From: Branchiostoma floridae
Lineage: Eukaryota; Chordata; Leptocardii; Amphioxiformes; Branchiostomatidae
Assembly: GCF_000003815.2 (NCBI RefSeq)
Contig: NC_049987.1
Coordinates: 22,249,218 to 22,313,217 of the forward strand
Length of the DNA stretch: 64,000 nt
Direction: 5' to 3'
Under the pieces are notes generated by a model, which was not told where the DNA came from, searched no databases, and worked only from the letters and a program-made list of their open reading frames with translations. The position numbers were made by a program, and so were the translations under genes. Position 1 is the first letter of the stretch; each line of letters begins with the position of its first letter. Shown here piece after piece: positions 1 through 12,284 of the stretch.

Positions 1-905
1 ACGAACGAGGTGATACTGAAGATATGCGATGTCTACATGTCCGGAATCACGAGGGAACAGATGCCAGACAATATGTCGCAGACCGAAAACGGTGTAAGAA
101 AAAATGTACACTTCATTTATTCTTTTCTTTTAGTGTTTGTAGGCTGACGGACGGTGGTTTCAAAATGCAGCATTTTCAAATACTTAAGTTAGAAACGAAA
201 TTCCGTTGACTTGAACGAGATGGTACTTAAGATATGTGATGTCTACATGTATTGAATCACGGGAGAATAGATGTCAGACAAGGATGCATACCGAAAACGG
301 CGTAAGAAAAACGGATACTTCATTTACTCCTTTATTTTAATGTTTTTAGGCTAGTTTATTACGCTAGTTCACATTTGTCTGCGGGGTGACCTATTTCTGT
401 TGCTTTTACAGACATGGTATTTAGGGATATCAAGTCAACGGACGGTGGTTTTAAAATGGTTCTACATGTGTTGAATCACCGGGGGGGGGGGGTGTCAGAT
501 GTCAGACAATATGTCGCATACCGAAAACGGTGTAAGAAAAGAATGTACACTTCATTTATTCTTTTCTTTTAGTGTTTGTAGGCTGACGGACGGTGGTTTC
601 AAAATGCAGCATTTTCAAAGTACTTGAGTTAGAAACCAAATTCCGTTGACTTGAACGAGATGATACTGAAGATATGCGATGTCTACATGTGGGGAATCAC
701 TGGGGAACAGATGTCAGACAATATGTCGCATACCGAAAACGGTGTAAGAAAAACGGATATTTCATTTATTCCTTTATTTTATTGTTTGTAGGCTAGTTTA
801 TTACGCTAGTTCACATTTGTCTGCTGGGCGACCTATTTCTGTTGCTTTTCTAAACGTGTTAATTTAGGGACATCGTCGACATATCGTGGTTTCAAAAGGT
901 GGCAT
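1..905. repeat. Tandem satellite, alternating short and long units
   Basis: Four degenerate units begin near 4, 210, 456 and 649. Three carry the sign GATGTCTACATGT; the third starts truncated. Units 1 and 3 are about 200 bp and run through the GGCTGACGGACGG segment. Units 2 and 4 are about 245 bp and instead carry TTACGCTAGTTCACATTTG. The order short-long-short-long makes a higher-order dimer of about 446 bp. A run of about 12 G sits at the third unit (481-492). The array probably continues left of the window. No gene is supported here. Confidence 0.85.
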
Positions 906-1324
906 TTTCAAAGAACTTTTTTCGTCGCCTGGTCTCTTCATATACCTAAATGCGCTATTTTCAAAATCAACGGACATAGGTGACCCCGCGGAAAAAAGGG
1001 TGTATGAACACACATTTCAAGTATGTCACGTTATGAACCACTCATTTTATATTCCCTTTTCTTAAAAATCAATGAGGGGGTGGGTATGCAGTCCACTGAA
1101 TCAATTTCAACGTGCGTGGTCTTGCTAACAGTATTTATTCCCGCTGTTTTACGCGTCCCCGGTCGGCTCTAACACAAACGCCTGCAGGCTCAGAAGGCGC
1201 GCGAAAAAGCGTTGCTAAGGCCGGGTCACGTGACGTGCCTGCCTGTCGTGCTAAGCTATGGCACCCCTGGGAACGAGGGAGGAACGAGAAGGGGATTGGT
1301 ACCCGTTGTAAAACACGGACCATG
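906..1324. other. Non-repeat spacer with a GC-rich CpG-containing block
   Basis: No coding exon is visible. Positions 1150-1300 are GC- and CpG-rich and hold a TCACGTGA E-box overlapping a TGACGTG CRE-like site near 1226-1236. This could be a promoter fragment, but no exon or strong donor follows it. Confidence 0.3.
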
Positions 1325-1537
1325 TACAGTAAATGCAAAAGTTTGCGAGGATTCAATTTCGCGGTAGCGGAAAAAGGACTGTCCGTGGTGGTTTAAAGTT
1401 CGCTGTAGTACCACACACTGTAGTCTCTTACTGCCATGGAAAAACGTTTGCGGTGGTTTTAAGTTCGCGGTGAATTTGCAACGCGAAAACTGCGAACATT
1501 TAACCACCGTGAAAATTTCTGCATTTACATTATTGTA
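1325..1537. mobile_element. Palindromic MITE (family A), copy 1
   Basis: Left end TACAGTAAATGCAAAAG; right end reads TGCATTTACA on the + strand, its inverse. The inside repeats CGCGGTGGTTT and its complement (AACCACCG), so the copy folds on itself. A second copy in inverted layout lies at 62,177-62,396. It is non-coding, so it is a non-autonomous DNA transposon. The outer flanks carry a direct repeat of about 20 bp (1307-1326 and 1533-1553). Confidence 0.75.
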
Positions 1538-2157
1538 AAACACGTACCATGTATGATGTATAACATGGCGGGAGATGATGTATCGGTGTGCGCCAGGGGC
1601 CGGGCGGTCGACCGAATAACCAAGGGCGATACTTTATGGATCTAGGCCACCGTGAATTGATGGTTTCCTTTGAAGTCAGGGTACTTTACAGGTAGGTCAA
1701 CTTTTCGCGCTCGAGGCAAAGTTGCCTTCACGACAATAAATTCACGTTCTGTTGTTAACGAGGTATATTTTTTAGTAGTTAGTTAAAAATAGATGAGCTT
1801 TGGAAAGTAGAAAGATGATATTTGAAATTATGTTATAGTTGTATTGATCTATCGGTATATTGAATAGCATGTCCTTAAATCGAACTTTGCCTATATGTAG
1901 AGGCCATTTGTAGTTGACCTTGGTTTGTGGCGACCTTGGGAAATGGCGATGATAAAACTGACAAGATAAAACATGACAAAAGACAGCCAGCGGGAGTCGC
2001 GTTAAACTCTGGTGTAAGGTTTACTGATTTACTGCCATATTGGGTCACGTGTCCTCGATTGGAACCCTGCTTAGTAACCGTTTGGGACTGACCTTCATCT
2101 GTGGTGACCTTGGGGAATGATGGCGGCTGTCCTCGACATGACAGAACCCCGACACAG
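1538..2157. other. Intergenic or intronic sequence, no gene seen
   Basis: AT-rich sequence. The phrase GTGGCGACCTTGGG and its variant GTGGTGACCTTGGGG occur near 1926 and 2101, so part is a diverged duplication. The 134-residue minus-strand reading frame here has no recognisable domain. Confidence 0.4.
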
Positions 2158-2575
2158 CCCAGGATCCCTGAGCAGCTGTCAGCACAGACGACATGACCTG
2201 AACATCCTATTGATGTTGCGGTGAGATGCAATAAAGATATTAGGTTACATATTGTTGTGCACTGTTCTATACATATCAAGAAATATTCGAAATGAAAAGT
2301 TGAGTAATGAAGCGGAATAATTTAGAATAACACTACAGGATATAGATGTTAATAAGAAATGTTCCTCAACCCAGGATCCCTGAGCACATAACGACTGGCA
2401 GGACCTAAACATCCTGGTGACGTTGCGGTGAGATGCAAATCAGGCAATAAAGATATTAGGTTACATATTGATGGGCTCAGTTATTATACATAACAAGGAA
2501 TATTCGGAAGGAAGAGTTGAGTGATGAAGCGGAATATTTGGAACAATACTAAAGGATGCGAAGTAGTGTTAGGAA
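2158..2575. repeat. Tandem duplication, unit about 212 bp
   Basis: Copy 1 begins at 2158 and copy 2 at 2370, both with CCAGGATCCCTGAGCA. Both continue through TTGCGGTGAGATGCAA, AAAGATATTAGGTTACATAT and GATGAAGCGGAATA. Copies differ by small indels. No coding signal. Confidence 0.8.
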
Positions 2576-3602
2576 GGGATTGTTTCTGTCTAAGCACTTC
2601 GAAGGATGATGGTGTCAGAAAAGTCTTTAGTGAATGTGTCCATTTTTTCCCCTTTAAGACCTGGTGCGTTTGAGACAACCCGAATTGCGTCCTTATTACA
2701 ATTGGTTTACAATGAATGATCTTTATTTGCATGTTCCTGCCCATGTGGGCTAAATGCAGCAAATCCCATGATGGGATACTAATTATAAAGACTAAGTACT
2801 ATAACATGTAGTATTACAATTGAATAAACAATACATCTGCAACTAAGCTATCACTATATCTAACGTTTACATGACTCTTCCCTTTTCTTAAAACATGTGT
2901 ATACGAACTCACAGAGTTTGTGTTGTACAAAGTTGTCTGTGGTTGTCATTATATGTACAAACAGGTTGTCGTTGGTACAATATAGACCAAACAATCCTTT
3001 ATAATGTTACCATTGCAATCCATACATCAACTGCTTTAAAACTAGCTCAAATCATTTAGAGGATGAACAGCTCTTGTAACAAGATATGACATGCTGTATA
3101 GTACTGTCTTGTATATATGCCTCTGGCCTTCTGTAAAACTATGAACGTTATGGGTATCGGGTACATAATTAGAATAAGCCGAGATGGAATCACTCATCCA
3201 AGAGGCTCGGAACTTCACAGGTGGTCTTACAATACGATGACGTAAATGAAGTTTAAGATAATATAAAGCCCACTGTTTAAAATGTAAATGCAAAAATCTA
3301 AAAAAAATTGCGAAAACATTACCAAAGTCAACCTCAGCTCATTCAAAGATTGAAATACAAATGATCCCTGTTGTTCAAAAAAGATGGTTCAATTCAGTTC
3401 AGTTGGTAGCGCGGACTCAAAACCTGTGCCACAATTCTCTCTGTCCAAAATTACGACCACAGCATGTCCAGAACATGAAATATCAAAACCGATAGATTCA
3501 TAAGCCACTAGCCAAGCCATTAGGTGTAGGGTACCCCAAATCTAATCCTTTGGAGGTCTCACGAAGACCTTGTCGAGTTTTCATAAAGTTACATGTAAAC
3601 AT
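2576..3602. other. AT-rich stretch without recognised features
   Basis: Short open frames on both strands lack domains, hydrophobic leaders or splice context. No clear terminal inverted repeats or tandem structure seen. Confidence 0.4.
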
Positions 3603-3668
<66 letters not shown>

Positions 3669-3682
3669 ACACACACACAAAC
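3603..3682. repeat. (CA)n microsatellite
   Basis: About 80 bp of CA dinucleotides with three interruptions. It creates spurious Thr-His and Cys-Val reading frames on both strands. Confidence 0.98.
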
Positions 3683-4154
3683 AATACAGAAGCATAACCT
3701 TCTCGACGAAGGTAACATGGAATTTGCAAAAAAGATTAGAACAAGCTGGGCGTAACGTTATATAAGCGTTACGCATATGAAACGTTACCTAGAATTCTCT
3801 GCTCTGTACCATGTCCATTTTGCAACGACGTTGACCTCTGACCTCCCTCATTTGTCACTGGCTCAGTGGGTTAACTCAGGGAAATTCAGGTCAGGAAAAG
3901 TCACAAGAGTTCGGGAATTGGAAACAAATGCCGAAACAATGATCGATGACAACTGGCAGGACCGCGGGAGAGGATGACCTCACGCCGAAATTAGGGTCAA
4001 GGTCAAAGGAGGGGTGACAAAATGGCGTCCCCCCGAGACCTGTGTTCGGTGTGGCGGAACCTGTTGTCATCGTGGATCACTGTCACTGAATACGGTAGGC
4101 ATGGAGGCTCCTTTATCAACTAGCATCAAACTTTCTAGACTGTCATATGATCAG

Positions 4155-4300
4155 ATCAGTGTGGCGTAACTGGTAAAGCGTTGTACTCAGAGAACTAAAA
4201 GGTTTCGAGTTCGATACAGTTCGAGTTCAACAGCTTCATGCCCTCGATATTGTGCACTTTGTGTGGCTTACCCTGACGGTGTAGCGACTGCCACGGAAAC
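4155..4300 (+). mobile_element. tRNA-derived SINE head (degenerate)
   Basis: TGGCGTAACTGGT at 4162 resembles an A box. GAGTTCGATAC near 4208 resembles a B box. The same layout recurs near 29,911 and 60,560, so this is a dispersed retroposon rather than a functional tRNA; no cloverleaf is evident. Confidence 0.55.
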
Positions 4301-4925
4301 TCTCTGCTTATCTGTCAAAAGTGTACCAAAACACAGAACTTGGTTCGCCAATTTGTCAACATTTTAAATTTACCACCGAAACATCATGCTAATTTTGGCG
4401 ACGCCTCAGGGGCGAGCCAAATGCTATATCATTTTCGTTTGCTCTGTTGGTTACGATGTGATTATCAAACGACGTTCACATTTTACGCCAGCTAATGATG
4501 TGTGAAGGCAGGCACCTTAGTCCAACAGTGGAAAATGTCATCAAAGGGTAATAAAAGATCATCAGCAAGGGGCTCTATGTTTGTGGGACACGAAGTCTCG
4601 CTATCAAAGAAATCTAGTGCATCTTATCACGGAAGGTAACCATATTTTTTTGCTCTGTTTCCTCTTCTTCTCCAAACAAGTCAGTTCAGTTCAACGAACT
4701 GGACAAGACAGCTGTCACCATCGTTACCAGGAAAGTAGCAGGCACCCTGTGGTGTTCAGTTACATGATATAGCAAATGGCTTAGCACAGAGCTGGAGGGG
4801 CACAGGCCACTTAATATAAATGTGTATGAGTATAAGTAAGAATGATAAACATAACAGGTACGTAGTCAGTGTTAGACTATAGCATGTGAAGGTAAACATT
4901 ATATATGTGCATGCAAATGCTTTCT
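4300..4925. other. No feature recognised
   Basis: Mixed-composition sequence without convincing exon, repeat or transposon ends. Confidence 0.4.
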
Positions 4926-4927
4926 AG

Positions 4928-5010
4928 TTCATAGTTTATTTTACAGATAAGCAAATATAATAAGCGAACAATTATAACAATACAGCTATGCAAGGGAGGC
5001 CAGAAGTTAT
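4928..5010 (-). mobile_element. LINE 3' tail fragment
   Basis: Read on the minus strand the segment ends ...AATAAAC. It contains the complement of GGGAGGCCAGAAG, matching GGGAGGCCGAAAG in the tail at 36,173. Strongly 5' truncated and non-coding. Confidence 0.4.
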
Positions 5011-6114
5011 GATGCTGCCCAATTGCAATGGACTACTTTTACTGCGCAAATAAGATAAATCAAAATAACTCTAGGCTAGGTTAACATTACGTAACCTGCA
5101 TCGACGTCTTGCGCAGTTATCATACCCCATGTACATGTAGTCTTAGACCACGTACTTACACGAAGCATTACAAGCCTAACCCTCATTACTGATATGGATT
5201 TTTCACTCTCCACTCTTGCCCCAAACATTATTACTATGGATTTTCCATGAACCTTCCTCAGTCCGACGTAACCTCCCTCATCCCAGACGTTCCCTCCCTC
5301 TGACTCAGCCTCTATCGTCTCATCAATATCGAATTACACAGCAAGACATTCAATACCCTCTGGCCTCGGCGAAACCGTTCATGTGACGGTAAAAACACCT
5401 TTTGTGTGATGGCGGGAGAAATTGCTATAATCTCAACCTGCAATTTGACGCAATTGTCTGCTTGGTCCCACGCCTGCGTGGCGCTGATGTCTTATAATTT
5501 GGTGGTGCGAAATTGTTGCAATTTTAAGCCAACAGGCAAATTGGGTGGATGGATGGAGGCGAATTGCATAGAACCGTTTTACCCAGACCAGCTGTCGTGC
5601 ATATCCAACCACTTCAGTTTGCACTTCGAAAAACTCAGTGGCCACGTTACTTGGTGGTTACCGAAAGTGTGTAGTAAAGCATAACGAAAATCATTTGTTG
5701 CGACAGATCATTTCAAAATCACAAGCACTGGCCTCACTTTGTCGCAAAGTTGCAGGTTTCCAACTTTCTTATCTGCAATTTCATTAAATCAGCATCTGCG
5801 CATTTAAATTTCATTGTGTTCTATAGTCCGTGACAGGATTGCGGCCCTTTGATTTATGCTTTCTTCAAAATTGCTGGTTTTTAACTTTCCTCTCAGCAAC
5901 TTCCCCGTATATCGCTGGCTATAGCGATTATTTCATGCCCTGTGTATGATCGTATCTCCTGACCCTTTCTACGGGCCGACTTTACCAAATTAACATCGCC
6001 CTGATCCCCGCCTTCCTGGCAATGTTCCCAGAGACCTCACCAAAACACTTGACCTGCGTCATTGCCTACCCAAGCAAAATCCCAGGAAGCGGGGAGAAAT
6101 GGCAGAACAGTTGG
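5010..6114. other. No gene recognised
   Basis: Contains a pyrimidine-rich block (5200-5310) and a small CpG-rich inverted repeat CGCCTGCGTGGCG (5470-5483). The frame at 5406-5684 has no family signature. Confidence 0.35.
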
Positions 6115-6527
6115 TGTTTAGTGACCCGTTATACCCCCTTCGGTATTGAGAAAGATTTGAATTGGACCTAGAAACTATCTCAAAACGGGCTGTTGTTTAA
6201 ATCTCCTTACATCAGGTTAAGATTTTATCGTACCTGGGAGAAGTTTTCAATTTTGTCACAATGGCAAAATATACTCCTTGGTTTCGTGTATTGAAGATTA
6301 TAAGGACAAGTTTAATTTGCTGTTTAGTGACCCGTTATACCCCCTTCGGTATTGAGAAAGATTTGAATTGGACATAGAAACGATGCAACAACAGGGGCTA
6401 GCTGCTCTTTAAATCTCCTTGCGTCAAGTTAAGATTTTATCGTGCCTGGAAGAAGTTTTCGATTTTGCCACAATGGTACAATATACTCTTTGGTTTTGTG
6501 TATTGAAGGTTATACTAAGGACAAGTT
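6115..6527. repeat. Tandem duplication, unit about 206 bp
   Basis: Both copies (from 6115 and 6321) start TGTTTAGTGACCCGTTATAC and share GAGAAAGATTTGAATTGGAC and TTAAGATTTTATCGT. Copy 2 carries a short extra segment around 6383-6403. Confidence 0.9.
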
Positions 6528-8630
6528 TAATGTATCTTATTCGGATTTTAACTCTTTTCCTCTATTTGTATGTAGTAGGGAGTATTTGATGACATTCTTC
6601 ACTCTCGGTAAAATGAAAAAAAATACGTACTGCACCTGAAAACTTGCAGTAGACTTGCAATGACATTCTGGTAGCAGTCATGTTTACAGTCAGCCTTCAG
6701 GGATGAAGAGGTATGGCAAAACATATAAACGACTAGTAAATTTTATTCTTGAACGGACAAATTAATATATCTCAGATTGTGGCTTATTTCTCTTTCTTGA
6801 GCTGTCGTGGGTAGTTGATGATTGTCCTGGTAAGGTGAAACAAACTGCAACTAAAACTTGGAGTGTATTTTCTGGTACCGTTACGTTATTTTACAGCCAG
6901 CAGACTTCATGGATAGAGAGCCTAATGCATGGCAAGACATTTTAACGACTGGTAATTTCAGTTATCGTACCTCTGCAGCCTTGTGTGCGCTTTCTGCGAG
7001 TTTGTTTCCTCTCCGTTGTCGGCAGAATGGCTGCCGGAGGAGGCAGGGAGACGTTATTCACCATCAGTGGGTGATGAAAAACCACTTCGGTCACTTCCCC
7101 CGTTCCCTTCGGATTAACAGAGATGTTTTAGCCGAGGTGTCTATACTTTAAGATGTCATTTGTACTGACAGAATTGGTGCTGTGGTCGCCCCTCTGCCCC
7201 AGATGCTTGTATAAATGCGGGCATCACAATGCCTTATCCGTGTATAGAGTAGCTACCGTGATGTGCTGTGCCTCCAGGGCGTTTGTAGAAGCGTGCCTCC
7301 ACAGTGTTAGTATCCTTGCTCGACTGGTAGGACGTTTCCCTAGTGCTATGCTATTCTGGTACTGTAAAGTTAGTGGTGATATTTCACTGGACTCCAGTGG
7401 GAGTTGCTGCGTTCTAAATTGGATTTGTTTTACCATTGATTTTTAATGATGATATCATGCAAAGTGTACATTTGAAGTATGACAAAGAGACAATACAATG
7501 AGTGTGAAAATATTAATTTTTTTTATCGATGAAATTCGTCGAGCATTCTTTCAAATCGCTTCAACCACAAATGGCCACAGCTTCAGTGAGATATCCATTT
7601 TGATAGCCACAGGTGGCTGATAGACTTTCCTCGGGTATACTCCTTGGTCAGCTTTGATACTGTATTATGCCACCGGTAAATCTGCCCGGAGATTTTCCCT
7701 GCTGGACTGATAGGACGCTCGGATACCTGGGGAGACATGACCGGGCCCCTGGCGTGGTGTTGTCGCAGGTGAGCTGCCAGTCTTTATCGAAAGACAGGTG
7801 TTCACGGCAGCGGGAGATAAGTTTTAACTGTGCAGCGACAAGGCTGAGCTGTGACATTTACTTTGCTACATGTGCGTGCACTCCGGTATTGTGCGGCGTC
7901 ACTGGTGATGAGTTGTAACATTTGCCTTGCTATCTTTACGTGTATTCTGTTTATGTACGACATGTGCCTTGCTACATTTAAGTATGTTCTATTTCCGTCC
8001 AACATTTGGCTTGCTACATTTGTGTGTATAACGGTGTGACGTCAAGGCTGAGTTGTAGCATTTCCGTAACCTTGTAACATTTGCCTCGACAGTGTGCAGT
8101 TTCCGGGTTGATGTGTAGGTTATACTACATTAAGGACATAAGGGGCCGTGTGGTGTGATCTGTGTTGTAGTCCGTCCTGGTACAATCGATGCAAACGACG
8201 TCACAGCACTTTCTGCAAACACAAACTCGCCCATGTACATCGTTTCCTATGCTCTGGATTGCAAATTTATAGGGTTCTTTATGGCTTGTGGTAATAAGGT
8301 TCGTGTGAGGACACCAGCCCTTATAGTCAGAATGCTTCAGAATTACCCCTCCCCCGCTCAGATTTGGGCTATTTTGGCGAAATGAGCAACATTATAACTA
8401 CTGACTGTAACTGAATCACATACATATACGTAACCACAAAGGAGTGGGCAACAAAGCAATACGTCTTAAAGGTCGCCTTTTTGACTAGACGACAATTGCG
8501 CTGCGACCTCGTAATCATTGACCTCGTTAGAATAAGAAAAAAAGAACAAAAACAATATGTTTCCACTCTGGGAAGGTAAACATGAAAACAGAAAGCCAAG
8601 ATAACTAGTAGTACACCAATTCATTCTACG
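6528..8630. other. Mostly unique sequence; weak short-period repeats at 7850-8090
   Basis: No exon is secure. A good donor consensus (CAG|GTGAGC) at about 7769 closes a frame from 7667, but the peptide is unrecognised. At 7850-8090 the phrase TTGC(T/C)ACATTTG recurs about every 50-70 bp (GTAACATTTGCCTTGCTA, GTGCCTTGCTACATTTAAG, TTGGCTTGCTACATTTGTG), a small degenerate minisatellite. Confidence 0.4.
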
Positions 8631-8631
8631 C

Positions 8632-8870
8632 CTGGATGATGATGATCATCATCCTCACGGGCGAATTGCCCGGACCAGGTCCACTCTCTCCTTCCAGACA
8701 ACTCTGTCCCCCACAACGTTCTTTAAATCCTTGACCTGCAACCCCACATCAACAGCAAGCTGGTCTGTGTAGGTCAGTCGAGGTTCCCCAGCATGTGTAT
8801 ACCAGTGTAGTGGCTTCCACAATTTGAGTTCAGTTAGCGGCAATGGTGTTCGAACCCCATTCCTTCTGCT
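8632..8870 (-). pseudogene. 3' end of an RTE-like LINE (C-terminal ORF remnant plus tail)
   Basis: The minus-strand frame ends at 8655. Its last about 45 residues contain RLTYTDQL, a VKDLKNVVGDR segment and VVWKERVDLV. This is the usual C-terminal layout of LINE polyproteins after the reverse transcriptase (TYxDqL...eL...DRxxWRxrV). Directly after the stop come a short GC-rich segment and GATGATGATGATC, matching the short 3' UTR and trinucleotide-rich terminus typical of RTE elements. The upstream part of the frame (to 9101) is not recognisably LINE. The copy is 5' truncated and inactive. Confidence 0.6.
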
Positions 8871-9234
8871 CCTCTGTCTTGCCTGTTTTTTGATGACCCA
8901 TGTCCAGCCGGAGATGTGACTCAGCTGACCAGAACGGACCCATTCCGCCCACCTCAGCCCTTGACACTGACCCAGAACATTGAGAAAACAGTAATGTCCA
9001 ACCTTCTGACCCTTTCGGATATCTAGAGGGGAAAACAGTAATTCCAATACCAATACCAGGAAACTGCACATTATGTAAGGATCCGTTTTATCGGAAAACA
9101 ACTCTGCGGCTCTGATATGGGAATCACTGCACTGCTAACGAATCGTCCATCCTTGTTGGAGGCGGCCATTAGAAAGATGTACGTGTAGCTCTTTATCCTG
9201 GAATTTCCCAGACTCTTTGCTGCATATTTGCCGT

Positions 9235-9482
9235 TGTGCAGTATGCGATGGTTAGGCAAGCGGGCATAAGATCGTGGGGGAACGGGTTCTATTCCTGTCG
9301 TTTTCACATCGATCACTCATGTGTAAAAATGGGTAGCTGGCTTTGGTTAGAGAGGTAAAAGCTGGTAGAGTGAGAGGGGGAGGGCTACGTTTTCCAATAC
9401 TTTGCCCTGTAGACACAGTGCACCTATTGCCCTAAAGTCCTACAAGGGCATTTGGACTGCCTTTACCTCTACCTTGGTAGGC
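9235..9482 (+). mobile_element. tRNA-derived SINE copy
   Basis: The head (9245-9297) carries a B-box-like GGTTCTATTCC. The body includes GTGTAAAAATGGGTAGCTGG, a CTTTGGTT run and AGGTAAAAG. The same body phrases occur at 21,595-21,650 and, inverted, in the copy ending at 30,415, which defines one SINE family. It ends near a CCTTTACCTCTACC pyrimidine stretch. Confidence 0.7.
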
Positions 9483-9559
9483 TTTTTATTCTCCTGCCGA
9501 CAATTTTAGAGCTGTCGGCTCAGGCTGACCAGTTTACCAAATGAGACATCGACTAGGCA

Positions 9560-9732
9560 ATGATGTAATTCATACCTGACTGTTACGTCATCGTCTCTCA
9601 GCCGGGACGAGGGGCGGTACCGACTTCCGACGAACTTTGACCCAGTGCTGACATCACACGCGGAAAAATCACTTGCTTGCAGCACACGGGTAAGACAGCC
9701 GAAGAAGTCCGAAAAATTCGGTCGAAAATTCC
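9560..9732 (+). promoter_or_regulatory. Possible promoter and untranslated first exon
   Basis: The GC- and CpG-rich segment 9600-9732 ends at a near-perfect donor, TTCCG|GTGAGTA (GT at 9733). A CRE-like TTACGTCA lies at about 9583-9590. No convincing ORF spans it, so if real it is a 5' UTR exon. It could belong to the + strand gene with exons at 35.3 and 47.5 kb or to another gene. A weaker donor (GGGTAAG) sits near 9688. Composition plus splice consensus only. Confidence 0.3.
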
Positions 9733-10064
9733 GGTGAGTAAAACCACTTTAGTTGGAGAACAGTTTTATTTTTCTCACTATATCTTGCGACATCATGTAT
9801 TCTGTCTTTTGTTTCCAGAATCAGGCGGACGTGCGTCGCGTGTGATCACACAGGCGAGCGAGACTAGGTTACCGCTAATTCAGCGGATGCGGTGTACAGT
9901 AGGAGAGTGGTTACCGTAGCGTTATTGCCCATTTACGTGCTGATTATGGGCGTTTCGCGTGACCGACAGGTGGGGGGCTACCAAGAAATACGTTAGATTT
10001 GATGTGGTTTGATGTAAGGAGCTAACACTGCGAGAGGTGGCGATGTTTACTTGTGTATTTCTGT

Positions 10065-10218
10065 ACTCTCCAAGCATAGCTTAGGCTCCAGCTGTTTTTT
10101 AAACGTTTTTAGTCGTTTTTATCGGGCTTTTGGTTTTGACAATACAAGATACAATGCAAAAAAAAAGGCCGATAAAAACGACTAAAAACAGCCGGAGTCT
10201 AACCTCTGCTTGGAGAGT
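10065..10218. mobile_element. Foldback MITE (family B), copy 1
   Basis: Almost perfect inverted repeat. Left arm ACTCTCCAAGCATAG, then GGCTCCAGCTG and TTTATCGGGCTTTT. Right arm is the complement, ending CTGCTTGGAGAGT. Length 154 bp with arms of about 65 bp. TA dinucleotides sit at both edges. A longer relative is at 46,236-46,555. No ORF. Confidence 0.9.
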
Positions 10219-12284
10219 AAAACTAGAGTGATTTCTCAGTATCTCAACATGAATTATAATATCTATACATATAGAGATATAATCTAAATGTGGCAACGCC
10301 CCACAGCAAAGTGCACCAAATAGGATAGTAAATCTGCAGCAGCAGCACAGAAGCGGCCAAGTTACCTGATGGAGGCCATCAGACTCAGGGAGGTTAAATT
10401 ACCCAAACAAATACAGGATAAGGGTTAAAGTTATATGCTAGCTCTTTACAAAACAAGGCATTCCGTACAGAAATATTTGCTTTGGTTTGGTTGAATTCCC
10501 CATTAGTGACTGATATGTCATTATTCTTCCCGGAGTCCGCGTGAATGATGTAAACCATGCACCGTATGGCTGATACGAGACGGATGTTCGCCAGGCCTCC
10601 ATTCGGATGATTTAAAGTGAATCACCAACTCCAGACAGAAGTGCATAGTGTTCAGTCACCTGCGCATGATCGTTGTAATATCCTTCGGCTAGCTGGATAG
10701 CCCCGGATGCACATCTTTCTACAGCCGAAGAAATGCATCAAATCTAATCAATTTTTCTGCAAGTTTTGGCAGCTGCGGGGTAAGGACGTCCAATCTGATT
10801 TCCAAGGTGCCGTACTGTGGGTCACTCGAAGGGCGTGGGTTGGAGCCCTGACGGCTTCCCTACGCGAATCCCCCGCTCAAGTACCGACACAAGTGAACTC
10901 GACATCTGGTTCCTTACGTGGATCCGCAACTCAAGTACCAGCTTAACCTGCTCTTGACTTGTTGAAGTTGAAACGTTGCCAGCCACCCACGTACGGTCCA
11001 TGTTCAAGGGAATCTCACTCCAGACACCGGATGAGGGATTTAGACGTACCGCATCTACGGTATCTTATAAGGTGAAGGAATTTGAACAGGAAGCACTTCT
11101 CATACTAAACTTAAAGATGTCTTTCAACCTCGCTTGAAGATGGCAATAGTCCATTGACATGGCAGTGTTGGTAGACGTCGAGACGTGAAAATAAATCCGG
11201 ATTGATGATCGTGAGGGCTTGAGTGGCAATTCTGACTCTGTTTTGGGAAACAATCACCATAAAACCCCGCCTAAGGAAGTCTTTCATAGTTTCTCAGAAG
11301 CCTTTGTAATATAAGCAGCTTTGGGAATGGGGGACATTCTCCATAGCCTCCGTTCATTACATTACACTACAGGAAGTGCGCGATTCCTTCTCCAAACAAC
11401 GTCATTCGTTCCTCTCGGCGGTTTGTAACAGATATGGTGATCAGCTGCAGAATTGGCCACATGGGGGTGAAGGACGAATATGAAATAGAACAAGATGCAT
11501 ATTATGCCAGATAGTGAGAACGATGTTTTTTGGTTCTCGTAGCAAAGGTTTAAGTCTTCATTGGACTTGAGGAAGCGTTTTAGAAATACTGACGCTTTGA
11601 GCACCTACTGTTCTTAACTGAGGATTGTGCCATTTCTTTTTCAAAACATTCTAAATCTACATGGCACTTCCCTGTAACCCGAAGGACCAATACTACTACT
11701 GCGTACGACACACCATAGCAGTCCATCTTCCACTATGATGACTTGACTTAATTCTCTTTGATCATTCGGGAGCACAGGGCCTTAGTAAGTCGTCTCCACC
11801 TACGTCGGTGTCCGGCAGTCTCCTTTGCCTCGTGTCATGAGGTGTTTGGGTGCTCTAGGTCCTTCTTCAGACCTCTCCTCCATGACAGTCTTGGTCTTCC
11901 TCTCCTTCTCTATGATAGCTCAAAATATTGAACCATATCGCAGAATGAATATGGGTTTAGAGAAAAACAGACGCTTTTAGTAGTAGCTTTTAGTCTCCCC
12001 TGTCTATAATGGAGAACTGAGAGACGCTTCTTTCTGATCAGCATCAGGCCCCATGGCAGTTCCGTGCAGTAGCAAGCTTAAGGACCTATTACAAAATGTA
12101 CTACTGCGTACGACGTGTCATTATAATCAGCATTCCACCATGTTATCTTACAGCATTGAACCGCGTCGCAAGCGGTGGATTCACTGCTTAAAGCGCTTAC
12201 TGAACTTGAAGGACCTCCAGAAAGGAATTTCATCTTAGCTAATCTGTCTTCGACAGCCAAATATTTTCTATGTCATCTTTAATT
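10219..12284. other. No gene recognised
   Basis: Several short frames on both strands lack domains. A phrase resembling CAAGTACC(G/A) is repeated at 10,876 and 10,933. TACTACTGCGTACGACA recurs at 11,695 and 12,100, indicating scattered diverged duplications. Confidence 0.35.

Noticed and set aside
3498-3776. Cys/Val-rich and Thr/His-rich proteins on both strands
   Set aside because: Translation of a CA microsatellite.
7667-7769. Coding exon ending at CAG|GTGAGC
   Set aside because: Good donor consensus, but the peptide is not recognisable and no acceptor or partner exon is evident.
8655-9101. 148-residue minus-strand frame as a host gene
   Set aside because: Only its last about 45 residues are recognisable, and they match the C-terminal end of LINE polyproteins.
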